Shown here in pieces: positions 25,097 to 33,955 of a DNA stretch of 64,000 bases. Where the stretch lies: contig NZ_JACHXJ010000004.1 of assembly GCF_014192015.1 (NCBI RefSeq), positions 248,001 through 312,000 of the forward strand, read 5' to 3'. Both the position numbers and the translations under genes were made by a program. The notes beneath the pieces are model-generated. The model had not been told where the DNA came from, made no database searches, and worked only from the letters and a program-made list of their open reading frames with translations. How positions within the stretch are numbered: position 1 is the first letter of the stretch; each line of letters opens with the position of its first letter. Source of the stretch: Paenibacillus rhizosphaerae (GTDB lineage Bacteria; Bacillota; Bacilli; Paenibacillales; Paenibacillaceae).

Positions 25097-25480
25097 ATGA
25101 AGGGGAAAAGGCTTGCGTTATCGCTGATCATTGTTTTTGCAGCCGCGTACGCCGGGTTTGGCGCTTGGATTGCCCATGATACAAAACGGATTTTGGTAAA
25201 AGCCATGAGCGGAGATCCGGACTATACCGATTACATGAGTGAGGCTGTCTATCATGACATCCATCCAGTCGAGCGAGACATGACGAAGACCGGCTATGCG
25301 TATGACCCCGCCGTTCATGACATCGGCTTCGTATTTCCGCTGCATTTCTTCGGGATATCCCTGGCTTATGTGACCCAGCAGTATTCCAGTGAGCATTTCG
25401 GGTTCAGGGAGCCGGTCCGGCTGACACTCCAACTCAAATCCGGGAAATGGTATGCGGCCGGTGCATCCATTCAACCTTAA
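25097..25480 (+). CDS. small membrane-anchored or secreted protein of unknown function
   Basis: 127 residues. The start ATG 25097 follows AAGGGGGGGAC. Residues 3-25 form one hydrophobic helix (ALSLIIVFAAAYAGFGAWI) after MKGKR, so it is a signal anchor or a signal peptide without a clear cleavage site. The remaining ~100 residues would lie outside; they contain no Cys and no motif I recognise. It starts 52 bases after the MATE gene and ends before a terminator, so it may be the last gene of that operon. Confidence 0.65.
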   Translation: MKGKRLALSLIIVFAAAYAGFGAWIAHDTKRILVKAMSGDPDYTDYMSEAVYHDIHPVERDMTKTGYAYDPAVHDIGFVFPLHFFGISLAYVTQQYSSEHFGFREPVRLTLQLKSGKWYAAGASIQP

Positions 25481-25510
25481 AAACAAAAACAGATCGATAA
25501 CGATAGCAAA

Positions 25511-25558
25511 GGGCTGCTCGAACGGGGCGAAGATGACCGTGGAAGCAGCTCTTTTTTT
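25511..25558 (+). terminator. intrinsic terminator after the small membrane protein gene
   Basis: Stem GGGCTGCT/AGCAGCTC with one G-T pair and a 25-base loop, followed by seven Ts. Confidence 0.65.
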
Positions 25559-25664
25559 GTTATAAAAAACTTTTTGTGAATTTTTTTCTTCCGTGTCGAT
25601 TTCGCCGACATGCATTCGTCGTATTGATGTAAAGACAAAAAAACAGGTGAAAGGTTGTTGAACA

Positions 25665-26063
25665 ATGATGGGAGCACAAATGAACGCTTATCTGATGTCG
25701 GTGGATGCAAGAAGCCAGGCGAATTACTATATCGAGGCCCTCGGCGGGGAAATCCAGTTTGTCAGTACATACGGAGACGCGCCTGGAACGCCTGAGGCGA
25801 TGAAGGATAAAGTGATGCACTTGGCGGTAACGTTGGCGGGAACGAACCCGTTGATGCTGTCCGACGCGTTTGAACCGGTTTCGTATAACCGCAGCGTCAG
25901 CCTTTCTTTAACATATACCGATGAGACGGAAGCCAGAGCGGCCTATGCCAAGCTGAGTGAGGGCGGAGAAAGCAAATATCCTTTTGCCCTTCAGCCTTGG
26001 GGCGCTTACTACGGAGAGGTCATTGACCGGTTCGGTGTGACGTGGATGATTACGAAAATGTAA
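25665..26063 (+). CDS. VOC superfamily protein, PhnB-like
   Basis: 132-residue glyoxalase/bleomycin-resistance fold protein. The opening AYLMSVDARSQANYYIEALGGEIQFVS and the closing WGAYYGEVIDRFGVTWMI (the GxxxDxFGxxW signature) place it in the PhnB-like group, for which no general function is established. Starts at 25665, 25668 or 25680 are possible; the last has GGGAG at good spacing. A single-gene unit followed by a terminator. Confidence 0.85.
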   Translation: MMGAQMNAYLMSVDARSQANYYIEALGGEIQFVSTYGDAPGTPEAMKDKVMHLAVTLAGTNPLMLSDAFEPVSYNRSVSLSLTYTDETEARAAYAKLSEGGESKYPFALQPWGAYYGEVIDRFGVTWMITKM

Positions 26064-26124
26064 TTGGGAATGAAGCCTAGCGAATTTAACGATGCAAAAG
26101 CAGCAGATAAAGCAGTTCAAGGAA

Positions 26125-26155
26125 GGCAGCCATCAGGAGGATCGGCTGTCTTTTT
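26125..26155 (+). terminator. intrinsic terminator after the VOC gene
   Basis: Stem GGCAGCC/GGCTGTC with a 12-base loop and five Ts. Confidence 0.65.
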
Positions 26156-26248
26156 GCTGCAGTGAAAATAACGGGAGCCGTTTTCCCTTAGTTAAGGGGG
26201 CGGATTGAACTCCAAAAAACCAACGGTAAGTTTTTTTAAATAAGTGGG

Positions 26249-26283
26249 TTGTAAAAACTAACTAAGTATTGTATTATGACTTA
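26249..26283 (+). promoter_or_regulatory. promoter of the RclA-like gene with candidate HxlR operator
   Basis: TTGTAA (26249-26254) and TATTAT (26272-26277) are 17 bases apart. The inverted repeat TAAGT-N11-ACTTA (26263-26267 and 26279-26283) brackets the -10 box and could be the site of the HxlR regulator encoded at 28991. Confidence 0.5.
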
Positions 26284-26382
26284 CATAGAAACGAGCACAA
26301 GCAGCGAACACATTGCGAGGTACATATTTACGAGAAAAAAATCTTAAGTAAGAGCTTCATTCGAGAAGGGATGGATCGTCCG

Positions 26383-27759
26383 ATGATCAAGGAAACGTTC
26401 GATGCGTTAATTATCGGCTTCGGCAAAGGCGGAAAAACGTTGGCCCCCTTTCTGGCCGAGCAGGGATTGAAAGTCGCCGTCGTGGAAAAGTCACCTCTGA
26501 TGTATGGCGGAACCTGCATCAATATCGGCTGCATTCCCACAAAGGCGCTGGCTTATCAGTCGCATATCGTTTCGCAGGAGGGAGGGAACGGCCCGGAGTC
26601 CCGGCAGGCGAAGTATGCGCGCGCCCTTCAGGAGAAAGATGAGCTGGTTACCCTGCTGCGCGGCAAGAACTTCAATAACCTGAACAGCCATCCGGGGATC
26701 ACGGTATTGACCGGAACGGCTTCGTTTCAATCCCCGCACGAGGTTCGGGTGGAAACGGAAGCTGGGACCATCCTCGCCGAGGCTGAGCGAATTTTCATCA
26801 ATACGGGGGCAAAGCCGGTCCTTCCCGACATTCCCGGGATGGACGGAACTCACGTTTATACGAGCACCGAAATGCTGGACTTGGCGAAGCTGCCTTCCCG
26901 GTTGGCCATCATCGGCGGCGGATATATCGGCCTGGAATTCGCCTCCATCTATGCTGGCTTCGGCTCGGAGGTGACCGTTCTTGAGAACGGCGGTGTATTT
27001 ATGCCGAGAGAGGACCGGGAGATTGCCGAAGAGGTCAAAAAGGTGCTGGAGGCCAAGGGCATCCGCTTCCGGCTGCAGACCAAGGTGTCCCGGATTACGG
27101 AACAAGGGGAATCCGTTCAGCTGCGATTGTCCACGCCTGACGGTGAGGACACGCTCCAAGCGGATGCCGTACTGGTCGCCACCGGCAGACAGGCGAATAC
27201 GGACGGACTGAATCTCGAAGCGGCAGGCGTTGAAGTGACGGAGCGCGGTTTCGTCCGGGTTGACGAGACGCTTCAGACGAATGTGCCGCATATCTGGGCG
27301 ATCGGCGACGTGAACGGAGGCCCGCAGTTTACGTACATTTCGCTCGACGATTACCGGATCCTTAAAAATCAATTGTTCGGCGACCGGACTCGAACGACCG
27401 GCGACCGGCGATTCGTTCCTTACTCCGTGTTTATCGATCCGCCGCTGGCCCAAGTCGGGTACACGGAACAGGAGGCGCTCAAACGGGGGCATACCGTGAA
27501 AACGGCGAAATTACCCGTTACGGCATCGACGAGGGCACGCCAGCTGAAGCAGACAGACGGTCTGCTCAAGGCGGTCGTCGACGCTGAGACCGACCGTCTG
27601 CTCGGGTTCACCATGTTCGGGGCGGAATCGAGTGAGGTTGTGAACATCGTGTCCGTGTTCATGCAGTCCGGACAGCCGTACTCCGTACTCCGCGATACCA
27701 TTTTTACGCATCCGTCGATGGCGGAGACGATCAACGACTTGCTCGGCGCGATCCAATGA
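26383..27759 (+). CDS. flavoprotein disulfide reductase, RclA/MerA-like
   Basis: 458-residue class I pyridine nucleotide-disulfide oxidoreductase. Seen: FAD fold LIIGFGKGGKTLA, redox-active GGTCINIGCIPTK with Cys45 and Cys50, NAD(P) fold AIIGGGYIGLEFASIYAGFGSEVT, FAD contact WAIGDVNGG, and C-terminal HPSMAE (base His and Glu). The FGKGGKTLA start and the tail resemble RclA, which in E. coli protects against hypothiocyanous/hypochlorous acid. ATG 26383 is preferred since GAGAAGGGATGG then lies about eight bases upstream; ATG 26371 would have no spacing. The neighbours (quinone reductase-like enzyme, HxlR regulator, Dps) support an oxidant-defence role. Confidence 0.85.
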   Translation: MIKETFDALIIGFGKGGKTLAPFLAEQGLKVAVVEKSPLMYGGTCINIGCIPTKALAYQSHIVSQEGGNGPESRQAKYARALQEKDELVTLLRGKNFNNLNSHPGITVLTGTASFQSPHEVRVETEAGTILAEAERIFINTGAKPVLPDIPGMDGTHVYTSTEMLDLAKLPSRLAIIGGGYIGLEFASIYAGFGSEVTVLENGGVFMPREDREIAEEVKKVLEAKGIRFRLQTKVSRITEQGESVQLRLSTPDGEDTLQADAVLVATGRQANTDGLNLEAAGVEVTERGFVRVDETLQTNVPHIWAIGDVNGGPQFTYISLDDYRILKNQLFGDRTRTTGDRRFVPYSVFIDPPLAQVGYTEQEALKRGHTVKTAKLPVTASTRARQLKQTDGLLKAVVDAETDRLLGFTMFGAESSEVVNIVSVFMQSGQPYSVLRDTIFTHPSMAETINDLLGAIQ

Positions 27760-27852
27760 GCTCCTTAGCGGGCTCATCGCTTACATAATGACTGACACAC
27801 ACAGACGCTCAGCTTAACACCATAAATTACATGTATAAGGGAGAGAAGAGCC

Positions 27853-28890
27853 ATGACGAACGTAAAAGAGACAATGAAAGCCGTAGGCCTGTATAAGTAT
27901 CTACCGATTGATCATCCGGAAAGCCTGATTGACGTCGAGCTCGATAAACCGGTGCCAACAGGCAAGGATTTGCTGGTGAAAGTCCACGCCATCTCGGTGA
28001 ATCCCGTCGATTATAAAGTCCGTTCGCCTAAAGACCGCGTGGAGAGCGTGCCTAGGGTACTGGGATGGGATGTCGCGGGCGTCGTCGAGCAGGTGGGTCC
28101 GGATGTGACGTTGTTTCAGCCGGGCGATGAAGTGTTCTATGCCGGCAGCATTACGCGACCTGGGGGAAACAGCGAATTTCATCTGGTGGACGAACGAATC
28201 GTGGGCACGAAGCCTTCCAAATTGGATTTTGCGCAGGCGGCGGCGCTGCCGTTAACAACCATCACGGCCTGGGAGAGCTTGTACGACCGGCTGGGTATTT
28301 CCCGGACCCCGGCCGACAACGCCGGCAAAACCATCCTGCTTATCGGGGCAGCCGGCGGGGTCGGATCGATTGCGACGCAGCTGGCCAAGTATTCCGGTCT
28401 TACCGTCATCGGCACAGCTTCCCGGCCCGAATCGGCGGATTGGGTCAAAGGGCTGGGGGCGGATTACGTTATCAACCATTTCGAAGCGTTCCTGCCGCAG
28501 CTTAAGGCGGCCGGCATCGAGCAGGTCGACTACATCCTCTGCTTGAACAGCACGGAGAAGCATTGGGTGAACATGGCGGAAGCGATCGCGCCGCAAGGCA
28601 AGATTTGCTCGATCGTCGAGACGAATGAATTGCTGAACCTAACCCTGCTCAAAAATAAAAGCGTCACATTCGTGTGGGAGACCATGTTTACCCGTTCCAC
28701 GAACCAAACGCCGGACATGATCGAGCAGCACAAGCTGCTGAACGAAGTCGCGCACCTTGTGGACGAGGGCGTCATCCGGACAACCACAACCGAAACGCTG
28801 ACGCCGATCAATGCGGCCAATCTTCGTAAGGCCCACGCTCTGCTGGAAACCGGCCGTACGGTGGGCAAGGTCGTACTGGAAGGATTCTAA
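27853..28890 (+). CDS. zinc-type alcohol dehydrogenase-like/quinone oxidoreductase family protein
   Basis: 345-residue medium-chain dehydrogenase/reductase. The catalytic domain has AISVNPVDYKVRSP and LGWDVAGVVEQVGPDVTLFQPGDEVFY; the nucleotide-binding domain has LIGAAGGVGSIATQLAKY. The structural-zinc cysteines are absent, as in the zinc-independent quinone reductase branch, so NADPH-dependent reduction of quinones or reactive carbonyls is likely. AGGGAGAG precedes the ATG. It lies between the RclA-like gene and the HxlR regulator and resembles enzymes controlled by electrophile-sensing HxlR proteins in Bacillus. Confidence 0.88.
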   Translation: MTNVKETMKAVGLYKYLPIDHPESLIDVELDKPVPTGKDLLVKVHAISVNPVDYKVRSPKDRVESVPRVLGWDVAGVVEQVGPDVTLFQPGDEVFYAGSITRPGGNSEFHLVDERIVGTKPSKLDFAQAAALPLTTITAWESLYDRLGISRTPADNAGKTILLIGAAGGVGSIATQLAKYSGLTVIGTASRPESADWVKGLGADYVINHFEAFLPQLKAAGIEQVDYILCLNSTEKHWVNMAEAIAPQGKICSIVETNELLNLTLLKNKSVTFVWETMFTRSTNQTPDMIEQHKLLNEVAHLVDEGVIRTTTTETLTPINAANLRKAHALLETGRTVGKVVLEGF

Positions 28891-28990
28891 TGGAAGCTAC
28901 GCGGGGACCAATTTGCTTGAGGCGGTCATTTGTGGCACTTTAGGGTTAGAAGCCAGCACCACATTTGAGGCAAAGATACACGGGGGGGTC

Positions 28991-29440
28991 ATGGATATGC
29001 CGAAGAATATTTACAACCTGGATTGCAACATTGCGCAAACATTGAACATCGTAGGCGATCGATGGTCTTTGATGATCATACATGAAATTTTGGTCGGTAA
29101 AAAAACGTTCAACGAAATCAAGCAGGGCCTGGCGACGATCTCTGCGAATGTGTTATCCGAGCGGCTCAGACAGCTGGAGGAGGACGGATTGATTGTATCC
29201 AATCTGTACTCCGCGCATCCTCCGCGGTATGAATACGAATTGACGGAAAGCGGACGGGATATGGAGATGATCTTTCATGCTTTTATCCTGTGGGGGGAGA
29301 AGCATCTGGATAAATGCTATAAAAGCCTGAAGCATACCGCCTGCGGCCACGAAGTCGAACTCCGGCATTATTGCCCGCACTGCGAGTCGCTCGTGGATGA
29401 CATAACCGTTGTCCCGGTAGAAGAAGCCAAGCAGCCGTAA
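28991..29440 (+). CDS. HxlR family transcriptional regulator, possible redox sensor
   Basis: 149-residue winged-helix regulator. The HxlR core is plain: NIVGDRWSLMIIHEILVGKKTFNEIKQGL, SANVLSERLRQLEEDGLI and YELTESGRDM. Cys12 (NLDCNIAQTL) is placed close to the sensing Cys of Bacillus HypR and YodB, and the tail adds three more Cys in ACGHEVELRHYCPHCESL, which could bind zinc or form disulfides. The frame is open far upstream, but ATG 28991 follows GGGGGGG and gives the usual length. Probably senses thiol-reactive stress and controls the RclA-like and dehydrogenase genes upstream. Confidence 0.85.
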   Translation: MDMPKNIYNLDCNIAQTLNIVGDRWSLMIIHEILVGKKTFNEIKQGLATISANVLSERLRQLEEDGLIVSNLYSAHPPRYEYELTESGRDMEMIFHAFILWGEKHLDKCYKSLKHTACGHEVELRHYCPHCESLVDDITVVPVEEAKQP

Positions 29441-29521
29441 CGAACGGTCGCCGCAAATGTTTCTTAATCAGCCGGATCGCCTAAGGCGGTCCATTTCATC
29501 TAAAGAAGGGATGGATTACAG

Positions 29522-29977
29522 ATGGCAAACACGACAAACACGACAAACACGTTGGAACAGGTATTGGATCAGCAGGTGGCAAACTTCAGCATCCTTTATG
29601 TTAAAATCCATAATTACCACTGGTACGTAAAAGGGGAGCAGTTCTTCACGCTGCATGCGAAGTTCGAAGAGCTGTACAACGATATTACGCAAAAAACGGA
29701 CGATATCGCCGAACGCCTTCTGGCGATCAAAGGCAGACCGGCCGCCACGCTCAAAGAGTATCTCGAAATCGGCACGGTCGCCGAGGCTGGGGGAAAAGAG
29801 GATGCTCGCAGTATGGTGCGGTCGCTCATCCATGACTTCACTGCGGTCAGCAAGGAGCTGCAGGACGGCATTCGTGTGGCGGAAAGCGCCGGCGACCATC
29901 CGACGGCGGATATGCTGATCGGGATGCAGGCGGATCTCGACAAGCACGTCTGGATGCTGGAATCGTATCTTGGATAA
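29522..29977 (+). CDS. dps: Dps family DNA-binding ferritin-like protein
   Basis: 151-residue Dps/miniferritin that stores iron and protects DNA during oxidative stress. Ferroxidase residues are visible: KIHNYHWYVKG (His33), then His45 and DDIAER (Asp60, Asp61, Glu64). The N-terminus is a short Asn-Thr repeat encoded by near-perfect nine-base repeats (AACACGACA), a flexible tail that could contact DNA or vary in length. The ribosome binding site AAGAAGGGATGG lies upstream. It follows the HxlR gene by about 80 bases and ends at a bidirectional terminator. Confidence 0.92.
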   Translation: MANTTNTTNTLEQVLDQQVANFSILYVKIHNYHWYVKGEQFFTLHAKFEELYNDITQKTDDIAERLLAIKGRPAATLKEYLEIGTVAEAGGKEDARSMVRSLIHDFTAVSKELQDGIRVAESAGDHPTADMLIGMQADLDKHVWMLESYLG

Positions 29978-29982
29978 AAAGG

Positions 29983-30017
29983 AAGAGCCCGGGGGCTAGT
30001 GCTCCCCGGGCTCTTTT
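29983..30017. terminator. bidirectional terminator between dps and helD
   Basis: Twelve-base perfect stem AAGAGCCCGGGG/CCCCGGGCTCTT, T run on the right for the rightward gene and an A run on the left for the leftward gene. The stop codon of the leftward helD-like gene lies inside the hairpin. Confidence 0.85.
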
Positions 30018-32065
30018 AATAAGGCCGTCCGTTCCCCGCTGTGCGTCAGCGTCAGCTTATGCATCGCCCGGGTGCAGGCGATATAGAGCAGCGATTGGTC
30101 CATCTCGTTCCGGTAGACTTCGCTGCTCACGAAAGGAACGATGACCTCATCGAACTCCAAACCTTTTGCCAAATGGGCGGAAGTGACGATGATGCCCTCG
30201 CGGAACTCCTCGCTGTCGAAGTCCAGCAGATACAGGGTGTCAAATACGTCCCTCAGGCTTTGATAGACCTCGTCCGCCTGACCCTTTGTTTTGCAGACAA
30301 TCCCCATGGAACGCGATCCGGAATTCAAAAATGCCCGGATGACGGACTGGATGCGATCCATTTCGTCCTCCTCGTCTGCGCAGGCAACAATCCGCGGCAG
30401 TTCGCCGTGCCGCTCAATGGGAACGACGCTGCGGTTGTCTTTAAGCTGCCGGGCAAAGGTCGTAATTTCATAGGTGGAGCGGTAGCTCTTTAACAGCTCT
30501 ACCGTATCCGCGTTCGGGAACACCTTTTTGATCTCGGTAAGCGAAGAGGAGGAGTAGGGATTGACGGATTGGCCGGCATCGCCAAGGATCGTCTTGCGGC
30601 AGTTGAACAGCCTGGAAAGCACCGCGTATTGAATCGGTGTGTAGTCCTGCATTTCATCGACGATCAGATGCTTTACAAAATCAAACGGAGCCGTTCCTTC
30701 CCAGTACATTTTCAGGTAGACGAGGGGAAAGACATCCGAATATTCCAGCTTTTTCGGTCCTGCCATGCGCAGCAGCTCCGGTCTGCCCAGCCAGTCGTAG
30801 AAATCCTTGTACAGCGCCAGGAGGCTGGATGCCCGGAACATTTTTTTAACGGCCGCCTTGATTTTGCGAATCCGGGGTGCGGACAGCTTCTGACCATCCT
30901 CGTCCCTGAGGTTCGCCGCTGCCTGGTTTGCGGCCCGCTCGAGCCTGGACTGCACGGGCATCCGGCGGGTGCCTTCATAAATGGCCTTCAGCTCTGCGGC
31001 AGAAATCCGCAGTCCGCCGACCTGCACGTCTTCCGGCTCAAAATAATGCTGCTCTGCATAGGCAATAAACTCATCCAGCTTCCGGATGAAGCCGGCGGCT
31101 GCCTTAAACCGGATGCGTTCGATCATGGAGGGATCCTCCTGCTCCATCAACGCGGTGACCTGCTCATAGAACGTCTGGAAACCGGCGATCCCTTTGAGCT
31201 CGGCTTCCGCCAGCTCCTCGAGGCGTATTTCCATCATGTTTTCTTCGCCCAGCTCGGGCAGCACGCTCGAAATGTAATCGGAGAACACTTTGTTCGGCGA
31301 GATGATCAGCACGTTTCTCGACGTCAGCGTTTCCTTATAGCGGTACAGCAGGAAGGCAATACGGTGCAGGGCGACCGACGTTTTTCCGGAACCGGCCACG
31401 CCCTGAATGATGAGCTCATCGGAGGTTTCGTTGCGGATGATGACGTTTTGCTCCTTTTGAATCGTGGCGACGATGTTTTTCATCTTTTCGTCCGAAGTGC
31501 TGCTGAGCTCCTTTTGCAGGACGTCGTCGTCGATGTTGATCGAGCTTTCGATCATATACTCCATGCGGCCGTCCCTGATTTTGTACTGCCGCTTCACCGT
31601 CAGCTCGCCTTCAATCCGCCCCAGCGGGGCGATAAAATAGGCGGGGCCGACGCCGAAATCGTAAAACATGCTGGCGACCGGCGAGCGCCAGTCGTAAATC
31701 AGATTTGTGTGTCCGTCCGTCCCGGCAAAAGAATGAATCCCGATATAATAGGCATCGGCTTCCTTCAGGCCATCCTCGTGAAAGTCTACCCTGCCGAAAT
31801 AAGGAGACTGGTACAGTTTATACAGCTTCCGCTCCTTGTCGATGGCTTTCTCACCCGAGTCGATCTGAAGCGAGATATCGACCTTGTTCGCGGCCCGCTC
31901 CGCGGGATCCAGCTGTGAAATGTTTTCCCACATATATTTTTTCGCCTCAATAACGTCGCGGTGGGAAGCGGATATTTTCCCGCGGATGTCTTCCAGCGCC
32001 CGCCCCAGCTCGTCTGTCATCGCCTCGGCATAACGCCTTTCTTCGGCTTCGCTTTGGTTCAACAT
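29996..32065 (-). CDS. helD: HelD-like UvrD-family helicase (RNA polymerase recycling factor)
   Basis: 689-residue superfamily 1 ATPase. An N-terminal coiled-coil arm (about 1-90) precedes YDWRSPVASMFYDF, a hallmark of HelD proteins. Walker A is GVAGSGKTS at 222-230, motif II is VDEMQDYTPIQ, and motif VI-like YIACTRAMHKLTL is near the end. B. subtilis HelD binds RNA polymerase and releases it from stalled complexes; this protein is somewhat shorter but has the same order of parts. A single-gene unit, convergent with dps. The start ATG has AGGGAGGGTC upstream. Confidence 0.85.
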   Translation of the reverse strand: MLNQSEAEERRYAEAMTDELGRALEDIRGKISASHRDVIEAKKYMWENISQLDPAERAANKVDISLQIDSGEKAIDKERKLYKLYQSPYFGRVDFHEDGLKEADAYYIGIHSFAGTDGHTNLIYDWRSPVASMFYDFGVGPAYFIAPLGRIEGELTVKRQYKIRDGRMEYMIESSINIDDDVLQKELSSTSDEKMKNIVATIQKEQNVIIRNETSDELIIQGVAGSGKTSVALHRIAFLLYRYKETLTSRNVLIISPNKVFSDYISSVLPELGEENMMEIRLEELAEAELKGIAGFQTFYEQVTALMEQEDPSMIERIRFKAAAGFIRKLDEFIAYAEQHYFEPEDVQVGGLRISAAELKAIYEGTRRMPVQSRLERAANQAAANLRDEDGQKLSAPRIRKIKAAVKKMFRASSLLALYKDFYDWLGRPELLRMAGPKKLEYSDVFPLVYLKMYWEGTAPFDFVKHLIVDEMQDYTPIQYAVLSRLFNCRKTILGDAGQSVNPYSSSSLTEIKKVFPNADTVELLKSYRSTYEITTFARQLKDNRSVVPIERHGELPRIVACADEEDEMDRIQSVIRAFLNSGSRSMGIVCKTKGQADEVYQSLRDVFDTLYLLDFDSEEFREGIIVTSAHLAKGLEFDEVIVPFVSSEVYRNEMDQSLLYIACTRAMHKLTLTHSGERTALLKEPGEH

Positions 32066-32225
32066 CTTAGACCCTCCCTGTGAAAGAATAAGTCTAAGTA
32101 TAGAAAAAATCCGCCAAAAATATAGACTTATACTTCCGGCTGTAGTATTATAACTTGCACGTGGGTCCAGAAATACCCATACGGTAACACTTTACAGTAT
32201 AAAAGTTATTAACGGGATAAAATAA

Positions 32226-32255
32226 AGCCAGGTCCTCGAGGGGCCTGGCTTTTTG
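32226..32255. terminator. hairpin after the leftward WYL gene, probably bidirectional
   Basis: Stem AGCCAGG/CCTGGCT extended by an imperfect TCCTC/GAGGGG. Five Ts follow on the plus side, and TTTATTTTA follows on the minus side, downstream of the WYL regulator. A second small hairpin CGTTGGT/ACCAACG lies at 32276-32294. Confidence 0.6.
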
Positions 32256-32348
32256 TATGTCAAAGGGCTCCAGTCCGTTGGTACTGAACCAACGAACAGG
32301 GGCTTTTTCTTTGGGGTGTTCAAGCGCAGGCTGCCCCGTATCGTCATA

Positions 32349-33323
32349 CTACTTGGATTCAGATTCCGGTGCGAGCTCCGCGTACTGCCGCTGCATGGCC
32401 GCCAGCCGGCTGTTGACCCACTCCCGGGCTTCGGGAGGCTCCACAATCACCGCTTCCGGTCCCAACATCCAGACCATATCGGCAAAGAACGCCACGTCCT
32501 TCCGGGGAATGGATATGTCGATCCTGCCGCCGCCATCGGCCTCGCACTCAATATAAGGCTGGAGCCTGCCGTTCCCCTCCAGCATTCGGACGCCTTCCGG
32601 AGTCAATCGGACGATAAAGCCGGTCTTCGGCGCCTTCTCCAGCTCTTCCTCATTCCAATTAAACACCGTCTTCTCATCAACCACATCGAGGCAGCAGATT
32701 TCTTCATTCAGCACAGCCGAGCGGATGCGGTCCGCCCGGAACAGGCGATACGCTTTGCGGGTAAAGCAGTAGGCGGGGCAGTACCAGTACCCTTGGTCCG
32801 AGTAGAGGCCGATCGGCTGAATGACTCTTTCGTCTGCGGATGCGCCGGATTGGTAGACAATGGTCACGGCACTGCGAATCATGACCGCCTGCAGCAGCAC
32901 CTCCAGACATTCGGCCGGCATGCTGCGCCGGGGGCTCCAAATCGCCATTTTACCGGTTAAGCGGCTGATTCTCTCTTTCAGATCCGGCGGGAGATAGTGA
33001 TAGAACTTGTCGAGGGCGGAAGCGGCTGCTTTGCCGAACGGGACCGAGCCGAAGTAAGCCAGCGATTGGGAGGCGAAGAACAAAGCGGTCGCTTCGCTTT
33101 CGGTAAAAGCGATCGCGGGCAGCAGCCGCTCGTTTAACAGCCGGAAACCGCCGCCCCGTCCTTGAACGGAGTAGACGGGGATGCCCAGTTCGCCAAGCTC
33201 GATGAGGTCCCTGGATATGGTCCGCTGGGACACCCCCATCTCATCCGCAAGCTCGCGGAGGGTAAAGCTTTTCTTGGCATTGACGAGCATGATGAGCCGG
33301 ATCAACCGCTGGGATTTATACAT
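32349..33323 (-). CDS. WYL domain transcriptional regulator (YafY/DeoR-like HTH)
   Basis: 324-residue regulator. The N-terminal HTH_11 is SFTLRELADEMGVSQRTISRDLIELGELGIPVYSVQGRGGGF; the central WYL domain (about 145-225) carries IQPIGLYSDQGYWYCPAYC and RLFRADRI, and a WCX C-terminal domain follows. WYL proteins bind nucleic acid or small ligands and regulate varied stress genes. It is divergent from the SnoaL-like gene at 33453, with a 129-base shared promoter area, so that gene is the natural target. Confidence 0.88.
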   Translation of the reverse strand: MYKSQRLIRLIMLVNAKKSFTLRELADEMGVSQRTISRDLIELGELGIPVYSVQGRGGGFRLLNERLLPAIAFTESEATALFFASQSLAYFGSVPFGKAAASALDKFYHYLPPDLKERISRLTGKMAIWSPRRSMPAECLEVLLQAVMIRSAVTIVYQSGASADERVIQPIGLYSDQGYWYCPAYCFTRKAYRLFRADRIRSAVLNEEICCLDVVDEKTVFNWNEEELEKAPKTGFIVRLTPEGVRMLEGNGRLQPYIECEADGGGRIDISIPRKDVAFFADMVWMLGPEAVIVEPPEAREWVNSRLAAMQRQYAELAPESESK

Positions 33324-33452
33324 CGGCGTCCCGTCCTTTCTTTTTTTCTCAAGTGTACCACATAAACAAGACAGTACCTGTCGTGTTTAAACGATATGAT
33401 GAGTTCATAAGATTTGGAAAGGCATAATCAGCCCAATAGAGGAGGATGCTGT

Positions 33453-33863
33453 ATGGAACCAATGGAAAAAAAGGGAAACGAGCGCAGTTTGCAAGCATTT
33501 CATGCTTTTCGCCGGGCGATTGAGGAAGGGGATACGGGGGCGTTTGAAGCGCTGGTGACCGCTGATTTTGGTTTTATCGTCCCGATCCCTTTTGAGGAAT
33601 GGCAGGGAGAGCAGAGGGGAACCGGGCGGTTTCGGAAGTTGATCGAGCTGGAACGGGCGAGCATGAGCGCCAGGTTAACGCCGGTCACCTGCGTGGAGCA
33701 AGGGGATACCGGCATCGTCATTTTTCAAGCGGAGGGAATCTTTAACGGGATGCCCTACGCGAATGAGCTGGCGATCGTGTTCCGTTTCGAGCAGGAACGG
33801 ATCCGCTCCTTCCGGGAGTATGTGGGCGTCACATCCCACCTGCTGGCGATTGCGAAAGCGTAA
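33453..33863 (+). CDS. SnoaL/NTF2-like (DUF4440-type) protein
   Basis: 136-residue small alpha+beta barrel protein. The pattern of an N-terminal helix pair (LQAFHAFRRAIEEGDTGAFEALVTADFGFIVP) then strands ending in ELAIVFRFEQERIRSFREYV is typical of the NTF2-like fold, found in polyketide cyclases, isomerases and many proteins of unknown function. ATG 33453 has AGAGGAGG upstream; the frame extends to 33414 without a ribosome binding site. Probably regulated by the divergent WYL protein. Confidence 0.7.
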   Translation: MEPMEKKGNERSLQAFHAFRRAIEEGDTGAFEALVTADFGFIVPIPFEEWQGEQRGTGRFRKLIELERASMSARLTPVTCVEQGDTGIVIFQAEGIFNGMPYANELAIVFRFEQERIRSFREYVGVTSHLLAIAKA

Positions 33864-33955
33864 GGGCATGGTAAGAGGCAAGGCCGGGAGAAGAACGCGA
33901 AAGTTGTTCCTGGTCTTGCCTATTTGATGCGCTGCTGCTTGCGGCGCCATATTAT

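Noticed and set aside
30569..31918. 449-codon plus-strand frame inside the helD gene
   Set aside because: Antisense to a well-defined helicase with intact motifs; composition typical of a shadow frame.
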